The position numbers and the translations under genes are program-made. A stretch of DNA of 11,238 bases from JAATFY01 sp049276515 (GTDB lineage Bacteria; Pseudomonadota; Alphaproteobacteria; UBA9219), in contig JBASWO010000012.1 in assembly GCA_049276515.1 (NCBI GenBank), positions 1-11,238 of the forward strand, in the 5' to 3' direction. Positions 1 to 6,503 of this stretch are shown here, in pieces; positions within the stretch are counted from its first letter, which is position 1, and each line of letters begins with the position of its first letter. The notes under the pieces were generated by a model. It saw only the letters and a list, made by a program, of their open reading frames with translations, was not told the DNA's origin and did not search any database.

Positions 1-1
1 T

Positions 2-337
2 ATCTACACAGCCGTAGTTTTCAATCCCGTTGAAACAGCTGATAATTTGAAGAAGCAAGGCGGTTTTGTGCCTGGCATTCGCCCTGGCAATAGCACAGCG
101 GATTATCTCGATTTTGTTTTAACGCGCCTGACTGTTCTGGGGGCTATGTATTTAACAGCTATATGCTTGCTACCCGAATTTTTGATGAGCAAGGCTTCTG
201 TTCCTTTCTACTTAGGGGGCACGTCACTTTTGATTGTGGTGAGCGTTACCATTGATACGATTTCACGCGTGCAGTCACATCTTATTGCTCATCAATATGA
301 AGGCCTCATCAAAAAGGCCAAGCTTCGGATGAAATGA
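2..337 (+). CDS. secY: Preprotein translocase subunit SecY, C-terminal part (5' end outside window)
   Basis: This is the last 111 codons of SecY, the channel-forming subunit of the SecYEG translocon in the inner membrane. The reading frame is open from base 2 and ends at TGA 335-337. The conserved cytoplasmic loop GGFVPGIRPG is present; in the family its arginine is needed for SecA-driven translocation. It is followed by two hydrophobic segments (around TVLGAMYLTAICLLPEF and FYLGGTSLLIVVSVTIDT), matching the last two transmembrane helices, and then a short basic cytoplasmic tail. The family is about 430-450 residues, so roughly three quarters lies upstream. The stop overlaps an ATG of the adk reading frame (ATGA at 334-337), so the two genes are almost certainly co-transcribed and translationally close. 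Confidence 0.96.
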   Translation: MYTAVVFNPVETADNLKKQGGFVPGIRPGNSTADYLDFVLTRLTVLGAMYLTAICLLPEFLMSKASVPFYLGGTSLLIVVSVTIDTISRVQSHLIAHQYEGLIKKAKLRMK

Positions 338-351
338 ACAGCGGATCTGGA

Positions 352-1011
352 ATGAACATCATTCTGTTGGGCCCGCCCGGAGCTGGCAAGGGTACGCAAG
401 CTAAATTACTGGAAGAAAAGTATCACATGTTGCAGATCGCAACTGGCGATATGTTACGCGCGTCGATTAAGCGCGCCGAGCCTCTAGGTCTGGAAGCTAA
501 AAAAATTATGGATGCAGGTAAATTAGTGCCTGATGATCTGATGATAAAAATGATCCAGGAGCGCATTACCCAGCCTGATTGTGAAACTGGATTTATACTG
601 GATGGGTTTCCGCGTACAGTCCCTCAAGCGGAAGCGCTTGATAAAATGCTAGCCACGCATGGCAAAGCGCTTCATGCCGTGATTGAGCTAAAAGTTGATG
701 AGGCCGCCCTTATCGAGCGTGTATCGGGCCGCTTTACCTGTGCTCATTGCGGCATGGGTTACCATAGTAAGTTTAAACCAACGCAAAAGGAGGGCGTGTG
801 TGATGCCTGTGGACACACAGAATTCGTTTGCCGTCCTGATGATAATCCTGAAACAATGAAAACCCGACTTAAGGTATTTCAGGAGCAAACGGCTCCAATA
901 CTGCCGTATTACAAAGAAAAAGGGCTTTTAAGGACCATAGATGGTATGGCAGCCATGGATATCGTGCGCAGTTCTATTGAAAATATCCTAAATCAGGTCA
1001 AAAAGGCCTAA
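352..1011 (+). CDS. adk: Adenylate kinase, long zinc-lid form
   Basis: Adenylate kinase catalyses ATP + AMP = 2 ADP in the cytoplasm. The P-loop GPPGAGKGT follows the first strand directly, as is typical. The AMP-binding segment carries TGDMLR, and LDGFPRT is the conserved DGFPR motif. The LID domain is of the long type with two CxxC pairs (CAHC and CDAC, about 16 residues apart), which in the family bind a structural zinc. I chose ATG 352 (219 aa, MNIILLGPPG) because the family normally starts just before the first strand. An in-frame ATG at 334, which would overlap the secY stop, adds only the residues MNSGSG; neither start has a strong Shine-Dalgarno. secY-adk is the classic order at the end of the spc operon, but the next gene here is not rpsM. 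Confidence 0.96.
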   Translation: MNIILLGPPGAGKGTQAKLLEEKYHMLQIATGDMLRASIKRAEPLGLEAKKIMDAGKLVPDDLMIKMIQERITQPDCETGFILDGFPRTVPQAEALDKMLATHGKALHAVIELKVDEAALIERVSGRFTCAHCGMGYHSKFKPTQKEGVCDACGHTEFVCRPDDNPETMKTRLKVFQEQTAPILPYYKEKGLLRTIDGMAAMDIVRSSIENILNQVKKA

Positions 1012-1273
1012 ATTTGGGGATTCGTTACAAAGGCGAAATAACCAACCTGTTTTCAAAAAATGCGCTAAAATAGCCTTCCCACTCTAGTGTTTTCCTAATC
1101 GTTAAATACCAGCAATCTATCTTTAACCATACGGCAAGGTTTTTATGGCAAAAATCCCTTTGCTGAATTGCCTTTCCGTTATGGGGTTCCCACGAGTCTA
1201 TTGTCATAGGTGATGCCTTTGCGTTGCCGAAGATTTGTAACCCATAGCGTAGCATCCAGTAGAGGAGAGTATT
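1012..1273 (+). other. Intergenic region between adk and the cheY-like gene
   Basis: These 262 bases hold no convincing gene. No strong intrinsic terminator follows adk. Small inverted repeats are visible: GCTA-AAA-TAGC at 1064-1074, CCATA/TATGG at 1127-1148, and GCAAA/TTTGC at 1148-1163. A 22-codon reading frame (ATG 1145 to TGA 1211-1213) has an AAGG five bases upstream, but nothing supports it as a gene. The promoter for the cheY-cheX-kinase unit should lie here, but I could not find a clear -35/-10 pair. A reading frame on the opposite strand that runs into the cheY gene looks like a shadow. Confidence 0.6.
1263..1267 (+). promoter_or_regulatory. Shine-Dalgarno for the cheY-like gene
   Basis: AGGAG within AGAGGAGAG lies six bases before GTG 1274. 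It supports the GTG start, and it is the strongest ribosome binding site in the three-gene signalling unit. Confidence 0.75.
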
Positions 1274-1711
1274 GTGAGTCAGCTGGCTAACCTGAAAGTT
1301 CTTATTGCGGACGATCATTTCCTGATCCGTCAATTTGTGCGCAACACGCTTCAAGAGTCCAAAATTACCAACGTGCAGACCGCTGCCGATGGAAATGAGG
1401 CAATTGATCTTGTGCAAAAAGCGTATGATGCCAATCAACCCTACGACATCGTTTTCCTTGATTGGAATATGCCCACCATCTCAGGACTTGAAGTTTTGAG
1501 TTATTTCCGCGCGAAAGCCGAATACTCCAATACAGCCTTTGTGATGTTGACCGCTGAATCTGAACAGCAAAACATTATGAAGGCCATTAAAGCTGGTGCG
1601 ACCTCTTATATCATTAAGCCTGTATCACCTGCTGATTTAAGCAAGAAGCTATTTGAAATCCACGAATGGATTAAACGTAAGCGTCAAACCTCTCAAGCAT
1701 TGAACGGGTAA
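1274..1711 (+). CDS. Single-domain response regulator, CheY-like
   Basis: This is a stand-alone receiver of 145 aa with no output domain. The acidic pair D13-D14, phosphoacceptor D63 (in FLDWNMP), switch threonine T93 (MLTAE) and lysine K115 (IIKPVS) are all present, so it should accept a phosphoryl group and hydrolyse it slowly. The start is GTG, supported by the strong AGGAG upstream. Only 5 bases separate it from the cheX-like gene, followed 17 bases later by a CheA-like kinase. Kinase and phosphatase for this receiver are therefore probably encoded alongside it. The target of the phosphorylated protein is unknown: no flagellar motor gene is in view. The C-terminal tail after the receiver (EWIKRKRQTSQALNG) is basic and short. 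The receiver assignment is very secure; a role in taxis is not shown. Confidence 0.93.
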   Translation: MSQLANLKVLIADDHFLIRQFVRNTLQESKITNVQTAADGNEAIDLVQKAYDANQPYDIVFLDWNMPTISGLEVLSYFRAKAEYSNTAFVMLTAESEQQNIMKAIKAGATSYIIKPVSPADLSKKLFEIHEWIKRKRQTSQALNG

Positions 1712-1716
1712 TCCCC

Positions 1717-2238
1717 ATGGCCGAAGCAATCAAAGCTATCTCACAGCCGCATTTGGCGCTCGATGACGGCCTGGCAAAAGAAATTGCCACCGCAGTTACG
1801 AATGCTATGCGCCAAACATTTGGCGTTGAAGTTGTTCCCGGACCTTACGAGGTCGGCGAGGGCATGGTTTCTCTTGTTGGTGACGTCTCTGGTGTCATTG
1901 GCATGGTTCAAGCTCATTTGGAGGGCACGCTTACTTTATGCCTGACCTTTGAAACCGTTCGCGATGTATTACCGCAAGTTGTTGGCCGCTCCGTTTCCAT
2001 TACACATGAAATGGCGGTCGATGCTGTTGGCGAAATCACCAACATGATTTTTGGTCAGATTAAATCTGGTCTTGCACAGCGCGGTTACCAATTAAAACTG
2101 GGCATCCCATGCGTTGTGACGGGCAAAGGGCATTTCGTTAGTCAATTTCATCGTGGCCGTTACATGATTGTGCCGTTCCATCTTGATGGCCAACTCTTTC
2201 AAGTGTACGTCGCGCTGCATACCGAAAAAGCCAGTTAG
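1717..2238 (+). CDS. CheX-type phospho-CheY phosphatase
   Basis: This 173-aa protein resembles the CheC/CheX/FliY family, which removes phosphate from phospho-CheY. The family signature D/S-x3-E-x2-N followed about 22 residues later by P is present as D102-x3-E106-x2-N109 (in DAVGEITNM) and P131 (GIPCV), so the catalytic Glu and Asn are retained. There is one such site, as in CheX; CheC and FliY usually carry two. The N-terminal half (residues 20-90) fits the alternating strand/helix fold, with VSLVGDVSGVIGMV as a typical early strand pair. It lies 5 bases after the cheY stop and 17 bases before the kinase gene, in one operon. The likely role is resetting the neighbouring CheY. The family is best known from spirochaetes, Thermotoga and deltaproteobacteria, less so from alphaproteobacteria. 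Confidence 0.85.
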   Translation: MAEAIKAISQPHLALDDGLAKEIATAVTNAMRQTFGVEVVPGPYEVGEGMVSLVGDVSGVIGMVQAHLEGTLTLCLTFETVRDVLPQVVGRSVSITHEMAVDAVGEITNMIFGQIKSGLAQRGYQLKLGIPCVVTGKGHFVSQFHRGRYMIVPFHLDGQLFQVYVALHTEKAS

Positions 2239-2255
2239 AGTAAGGTGCGGGCAGC

Positions 2256-4031
2256 ATGTCCGACATGGACCCCTCACAGCTAATACGAAGCTCGCCGCCG
2301 GCGGGATCAAAAATTGATCCTGTAGCTGGTAAGGCTGCACTCTCAGAAGCAACGCGGCACGTTGACATCATTCACACCTCGCTCGTGGGTATGACGGCCA
2401 TCGTTCTGGTCTTGTTGGTCGCCGTTGCCTTACCGGTATTTGGCTATCCACCAGTTGCTCAAGCACAAGCCTTTTACATTATGACGGCCGCTTCCATGGC
2501 GGGCATCGGGTATCTTTATTACATGAACTATAAGGTTCACAAACACGTTAGTGATCAGGCGCGTTTGACAGAAGTTCTTGTTAACAGCTTGGGGCAGGGC
2601 TTCTTCTCCTTCGATGCTCAAGGTGCCTGCGGGCCCGTTTATTCACAAGCCTGCTTAGATCTCTTGGAAACCATTCCGGCCGGAAAAAATATCAAAGAAG
2701 TTTTACATATTCCTGAAGCCGAACTATCCGATTTTAAGGACTGGATGGATATTCTTTTTATGCCTAACCATGCGCTTGGTTTTGATGATGTTGTTAAATT
2801 TTTGCCTCAGACATATACGCACAGCCAAGGTCGTCGCATTATCCTGATCTACAAACCAATACGCGCAAAGGACGGCGTGTTATCGCAAGTGGTTGTCATT
2901 GCGACAGACCAAACAGAAGAATTTGAAGCTCAAGAACGCGCGCAACAGCAACAAAGCTATGCCGAAATGATTTGCCGCATCTTCAAAGAACGTAATCAGT
3001 TCTTAGCTACAGTTACACATATTCGCAAATTTGTTGAATCAGCTGCGCAGCCAATTAAGCGTGAAGATTCGGCCGCCATCCTGCGACTCCTACATACCTT
3101 AAAAGCAGCTGTTAAACACTATCATTTGGATGAATTGGGCGACACAATTCATAGAATTGAAACCACCTTACGCAGTGAAACTATTACTTCAGATCAAATG
3201 TTCCAAGAACACTTAAGACAAGCTGGCAAAGACATCGAAGCTGGCCTTACAGCTGTCATGGAACAGGTCAGAGACCTTATCGGTCAAGACTATGAAGGCC
3301 GCGGCAACATGCATGAGGTCGAAGAGTCGGTTGTCTACGAATTTGCAAGAGAGATGGAAGCACGGCGCGCTGATCCTGCACTTATTCGTCATTTCCTCAG
3401 CAAGATTGCAGCTGTGCATGCCAATGATTGTTTCCATCAGTTTGATCGTGAACTTCATGATCTCGCCGAGATAACGGGTAAACAAGTGAAGCCGGTTCGG
3501 TTTACCGGAAGCAATCCACGTATTCTAACCTTACCCATTCAGGAAATGCTGTTTTCGCTAACGCATATTTGCCGTAATATTGTCGATCACGGCATTGAAT
3601 CTCCTGTCGCCCGCATGGCCAAAGGCAAAGATCCCGCAGGACAAGTATCGATCCATACAGATATCGCACTTGATGATACGCACCGTGAATGGCTGCATAT
3701 CATTATCAGTGATGATGGTAACGGCATTGACCCCTCGCGCATTCGCGCCAAACTCGCCACCATTGATCCGCATGGAAGCTGGCGTCATGAAGATGATCAA
3801 GCCATCATTCAGCATATCTTCTCTTGGGGTTTTTCGACCCGTGAAAACGTAACTGATTTATCGGGCCATGGCGTCGGAATGGAAGCTGTGGATCGGGAAG
3901 TCCGCCAGCTAGGTGGTGTGATTAAAGTTTACTCTGAACTCTATCGCGGCACGCGCTTTGATATTCGTGTTCCCTATATCCTTGATCTTCATGGAAAACA
4001 GGATACCAGCCCCAAGGTCGTGAGCATCTGA
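2256..4031 (+). CDS. Membrane-anchored CheA-like histidine kinase with HPt-like domain, no CheW-binding domain
   Basis: Protein of 591 aa. Domain order seen: short soluble N-terminus; two hydrophobic segments (about 44-63 and 72-90) forming a hairpin with almost no periplasmic loop; a PAS-like region (about 100-220); a Gln-rich linker (226-235); an HPt-like helix bundle with H280 in LLHTLKAAVKHYHLDEL; a linker matching the CheA dimerization/ATPase junction (FDRELHDLAEITGKQV); and a CheA-type ATPase (about 425-575). The ATPase has an N-box HICRNIVDHGIE (N441), G1 box DDGNG (486-490), F-box FSWGFST and G2 box GHGVGM. In CheA the HPt histidine is phosphorylated and passes phosphate to CheY, so H280 is the expected site. 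The chain stops about 20 residues after the ATPase, so the CheW-like P5 domain is absent. The usual glycine after HxxK is alanine here (HTLKA). An AAGG about 10 bases upstream supports the ATG. The input signal is unknown. Confidence 0.87.
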   Translation: MSDMDPSQLIRSSPPAGSKIDPVAGKAALSEATRHVDIIHTSLVGMTAIVLVLLVAVALPVFGYPPVAQAQAFYIMTAASMAGIGYLYYMNYKVHKHVSDQARLTEVLVNSLGQGFFSFDAQGACGPVYSQACLDLLETIPAGKNIKEVLHIPEAELSDFKDWMDILFMPNHALGFDDVVKFLPQTYTHSQGRRIILIYKPIRAKDGVLSQVVVIATDQTEEFEAQERAQQQQSYAEMICRIFKERNQFLATVTHIRKFVESAAQPIKREDSAAILRLLHTLKAAVKHYHLDELGDTIHRIETTLRSETITSDQMFQEHLRQAGKDIEAGLTAVMEQVRDLIGQDYEGRGNMHEVEESVVYEFAREMEARRADPALIRHFLSKIAAVHANDCFHQFDRELHDLAEITGKQVKPVRFTGSNPRILTLPIQEMLFSLTHICRNIVDHGIESPVARMAKGKDPAGQVSIHTDIALDDTHREWLHIIISDDGNGIDPSRIRAKLATIDPHGSWRHEDDQAIIQHIFSWGFSTRENVTDLSGHGVGMEAVDREVRQLGGVIKVYSELYRGTRFDIRVPYILDLHGKQDTSPKVVSI

Positions 4032-4110
4032 TTCCAGATGGTTTCCGCCTTGCAACGCCTTGAAAAAGCTATACACTTAAAGACTATCGTTTTCGTTTGT
4101 GCGAGTCGAC

Positions 4111-4650
4111 ATGGCTGAAGTTCAAGAACCTGCTCAAGGCAATGCCGAACCCTCCATGGAGGAAATTCTCGCCTCCATTCGTAAAATCATTTCTGATGAT
4201 CCAGCTGCTGCACCCGCTGAAGGTGCCGACGCTGCTGCAAACCCCGATGTAATTGAACTGACACAAATGGTGCAGGATGACGGTTCTGTGGTCAATGTTA
4301 CACCCCCTGCACAACCTGCTGAGGAACCTGTCATGGCCGCACCCGAACCCGCTCCCGTAACTGCTACACCAGCAAAGCCGGCAGCAGCCCCCGAACTTGT
4401 ATCTGCTCCGACCGCAGCAACAGCGGCTTCGTCACTATCGGCTCTAGCAAGCACTGTTCAGATTGAGCGCCTTGCATCAGCACCAGCGACAAGCACCTTT
4501 ATCGGTAATGGCACACGTACTCTGGAAGATATGGTTCTTGAATTGATGCGCCCACTTCTCAAAGAGTGGTTGGATCAAAACCTACCAGGCACCGTTGATC
4601 GTCTTGTGCAAAAAGAAATCGAACGGATTTCGCGTAAGGCCCAAGACTAA
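4111..4650 (+). CDS. popZ: PopZ-like polar organizing protein (DUF2497 family)
   Basis: PopZ self-assembles at the cell pole in alphaproteobacteria and recruits ParB and polar signalling proteins. This 179-aa protein shows both conserved ends. The N-terminal partner-binding helix PSMEEILASIRKIISDD lies at residues 14-30. The C-terminal oligomerization region (about 136-179) contains LEDMVLELMRPLLKEWLDQN and the end IERISRK. The middle (about 31-130) is a Pro/Ala-rich low-complexity linker, less acidic than the Caulobacter PED region. I chose ATG 4111; a GTG at 4099 would add only MRVD, and neither has a clear Shine-Dalgarno. It starts 79 bases after the CheA-like kinase, so read-through is possible. 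In Caulobacter and many relatives the gene precedes valS; here the next gene is convergent and overlaps it by 4 bases. Confidence 0.9.
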   Translation: MAEVQEPAQGNAEPSMEEILASIRKIISDDPAAAPAEGADAAANPDVIELTQMVQDDGSVVNVTPPAQPAEEPVMAAPEPAPVTATPAKPAAAPELVSAPTAATAASSLSALASTVQIERLASAPATSTFIGNGTRTLEDMVLELMRPLLKEWLDQNLPGTVDRLVQKEIERISRKAQD

Positions 4651-5516
4651 TTTGTAAACTGTATGGTTGGATGGAAGTCGCGCGGCTCATACTTCAGTAG
4701 CTGTAAGCCTTCTTCGACATCAAAAATCAAATCCTCATTCATGCGCTGAAAAACAGAGGTGTTGAAAAAAGATTCACGCACCAAGCCAGTTTTTGATGCC
4801 AATTCAACGCCTTTCTTGAGGAGGCCTGTTTCAAGCATCCAAAGCCGTGGCAGCATACCTAGGCCTTCAAAAATACGTTCAGCCATGGTTCGGTAGGTAA
4901 TCACTTCACCTCCTGCAATATTAAGATCCTTTCCATAGACGGCCTCATTACCCAAAGAATTGATGATCGCTTTAGCCACATCTTCAGCATGGATGGGCTG
5001 ACGCAATCCACTTGCTGGTGCCGCTAAAGGTATAAAACGATAACGTTGAATAAAGCGCGCCATACGCACTACGTTATAATCACGCACGCCATCATAAATC
5101 ATGGCGCCGCGTAACAATGTAAATTTTACATTACTCCTTACGCACCAACTTAAGAACATCTCTTCAGCGATTTTAATATTCACGGCATTGGCTTGTTCGG
5201 CAGGGTTTCGGCTATGCGCCTTCATAAAGCGGCTCGCTGTGCCAACGGCTAGCATTGATTTTATACCTATAAAACGCGGAAGGAACTGTGCCAAAACGGG
5301 GAGTGGAAGCAAACTAATGACGAGAGCGTTTTCAGGGGCAATCCAGTTGCGGGCCTTGGTGAGGTCCAGTTGGGTAAATTTAAACCCCTCAGGGACAGGT
5401 ACATGGTGGCGGGAAAGGACTTCAGCCGTGAGCCCGCGAGCGTGTAATTGCTTCATAAGGTAAGGGGCAATAAGGTTATTACCACCCGCTATAACTAAAG
5501 GAAAACTTTGAGCCAC
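4647..5516 (-). CDS. Atypical NAD(P)-binding SDR / nucleotide-sugar epimerase-like protein
   Basis: This 289-aa protein has the Rossmann start of an extended short-chain dehydrogenase: a first strand, then GGNNLIAP (residues 11-18). It later shows LLRGAMIYDGVRDYN, the LRxxxIYGxxRD-like segment, then RQPIHAEDVAKAI and LNIAGGEVITYRTM, typical of epimerase/dehydratase relatives and of NDUFA9-like proteins. Two departures stand out. The glycine motif GxxGxxG has lost its second and third glycines (Asn and Ala there), and no YxxxK catalytic pair is visible at the expected place. It may therefore bind a dinucleotide without acting as a classical dehydrogenase. I chose GTG 5516 because GAGGTG precedes it closely; a GTG at 5543 would add nine residues. 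Substrate and pathway are unknown. Its stop codon overlaps that of popZ. Confidence 0.75.
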   Translation of the reverse strand: MAQSFPLVIAGGNNLIAPYLMKQLHARGLTAEVLSRHHVPVPEGFKFTQLDLTKARNWIAPENALVISLLPLPVLAQFLPRFIGIKSMLAVGTASRFMKAHSRNPAEQANAVNIKIAEEMFLSWCVRSNVKFTLLRGAMIYDGVRDYNVVRMARFIQRYRFIPLAAPASGLRQPIHAEDVAKAIINSLGNEAVYGKDLNIAGGEVITYRTMAERIFEGLGMLPRLWMLETGLLKKGVELASKTGLVRESFFNTSVFQRMNEDLIFDVEEGLQLLKYEPRDFHPTIQFTN

Positions 5517-5520
5517 TTGA

Positions 5521-5526
5521 CACCTC
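5521..5526 (-). promoter_or_regulatory. Shine-Dalgarno choosing the GTG start of the SDR gene
   Basis: On the minus strand GAGGTG ends four bases before GTG 5516-5514, with GAGG itself at about six bases. The upstream GTG at 5543 has no comparable site, so this decides the shorter start. Confidence 0.6.
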
Positions 5527-5570
5527 GGTCCCTGATTCGGCACTTTCCTGTGCCATTATTAGGCCAAACT

Positions 5571-5606
5571 TTTAATAGAGATATAAGAGAAAGCAGCCCT
5601 TAGGTG
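5571..5606 (+). promoter_or_regulatory. Possible -10 element and ribosome binding site of the ferritin-like gene
   Basis: The 94-base gap between the divergent SDR and ferritin-like genes is AT-rich. TATAAG at 5582-5587 is a fair -10 match, but no good -35 lies 16-18 bases upstream. AGGTG at 5602-5606 is well placed before ATG 5611. The ribosome binding site is credible; the promoter is tentative. Confidence 0.35.
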
Positions 5607-5610
5607 CCTT

Positions 5611-6435
5611 ATGCAGAATGAACGTTGGAAAGTAGCCGATTTACCCTGGGATCAATTTGATGCCTCAAAAGTAAACCCAGAGATCCTTAAAATTATTAAA
5701 GCCGCCGCCTTGGTGGAATATAATGCGCACGACTACGCAACGTATTTGTGCAACGTGTTTCCAAACGACCCAGCCTTTCAAAAAGCTGCCCAAGAATGGT
5801 CTATTGAAGAAGTTCAACATGGCGAAGCATTAGGTGCTTGGGCGCAAAAAGCTGATCCGGCATTTGATTTTCAAAGCGCTGTTGCTCGCTATACGGCCGG
5901 TTACCGCGTTAATGTGAATGCTCAAGAGTCAATCCGCGGTTCTCAAACAGGTGAGTTGATTGCCCGTTGCATTGTAGAAACAGGAACCAGCTCCTATTAC
6001 ACAGCTCTAGCAGATGCGACCGAAGAACCGGTACTAAAAACAATTTGCCGGCACATAGCTGCAGATGAATTGCGACATTACAAATTATTTTATGATCATC
6101 TTAAGGGCTATTTACAGCGCGAAGGTCTTTCACGTCTTGAGCGTTTGAAGATTAGTCTTGGACGCATGCAAGAGTCTGAAGATGACGAATTGGCTTATGC
6201 ATACTTTGCTGCGAATACACCTGCAGATGCGATGTATGACCGCCCACTTTATACATCTGCCTATATGATCCGCGCCTATCCTTTTTATCAGGAAAAACAT
6301 GTTGAACGTGTTGTCGCCATGGTCTTTAAAGCCTGTGGCTTTAAACCTCATACGGTGTGGCAAGGCATGGCAAATAAGGCGGCCTGGTGGGTCATGCAGT
6401 CCAAAACAAAGCGCGCTATTCAGAAGGCTGCTTAG
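5611..6435 (+). CDS. Ferritin-like diiron-carboxylate protein, function unknown
   Basis: This 274-aa, apparently soluble protein has the full ligand set of a four-helix-bundle diiron site: E36 (ALVEYNAH), E67 and H70 (IEEVQH, an ExxH pair), E123 (IVETGTSSYY), and E153 with H156 (DELRH, the second ExxH). The two-fold E...ExxH arrangement is shared by ferritin-like, rubrerythrin-like and acyl-ACP desaturase-like proteins; the length and EExxH/DExRH wording are closest in style to the desaturase/oxygenase side. No rubredoxin-type CxxC or membrane segment is seen. The C-terminal 70 residues (after about 205) lie outside the bundle and are Tyr/Trp-rich. It starts with a good AGGTG site and stands divergent to the SDR gene. 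Which reaction it performs (desaturation, hydroxylation, iron or peroxide handling) cannot be read from sequence. Confidence 0.8.
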   Translation: MQNERWKVADLPWDQFDASKVNPEILKIIKAAALVEYNAHDYATYLCNVFPNDPAFQKAAQEWSIEEVQHGEALGAWAQKADPAFDFQSAVARYTAGYRVNVNAQESIRGSQTGELIARCIVETGTSSYYTALADATEEPVLKTICRHIAADELRHYKLFYDHLKGYLQREGLSRLERLKISLGRMQESEDDELAYAYFAANTPADAMYDRPLYTSAYMIRAYPFYQEKHVERVVAMVFKACGFKPHTVWQGMANKAAWWVMQSKTKRAIQKAA

Positions 6436-6446
6436 ACACCATCTAT

Positions 6447-6464
6447 CCCATTGAAACATATGGG
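6447..6464 (+). terminator. Weak hairpin downstream of the ferritin-like gene
   Basis: CCCAT (6447-6451) pairs with ATGGG (6460-6464) across an 8-base loop, followed by CTTTAAT. The stem is only five pairs and the T-run is poor, so termination would be inefficient. It lies in the 68-base gap before the pentapeptide-repeat gene. Confidence 0.25.
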
Positions 6465-6503
6465 CTTTAATGATCCAGTAAAGGGTTTACGGTATAAAGC
6501 TGC

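Noticed and set aside
1102..1126. Two TTAA tetramers before cheY as a CtrA-type site
   Set aside because: The CtrA consensus needs TTAA-N7-TTAA; here the two tetramers are separated by about 17 bases.
1145..1213. 22-codon reading frame with an AAGG five bases upstream, in the gap before cheY
   Set aside because: Too short to judge, no recognisable leader-peptide feature such as a codon run, and no attenuator hairpin with a T-run after it.
1025..1438. 137-codon minus-strand reading frame across the adk-cheY gap
   Set aside because: It runs antisense through the first half of the well-supported cheY gene, has no recognisable domain, and its composition looks like a shadow.
4050..4075. TTGCAA and TATACA upstream of popZ as a sigma-70 promoter
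   Set aside because: The spacer is only 14 bases, too short for a standard promoter, and no better pair was found in the gap.
4134..4454. 106-codon minus-strand frame rich in Ala, Gly and Ser, inside popZ
   Set aside because: It is the mirror of the Pro/Ala-rich linker of PopZ; low-complexity GC-rich coding sequence often leaves long antisense frames.
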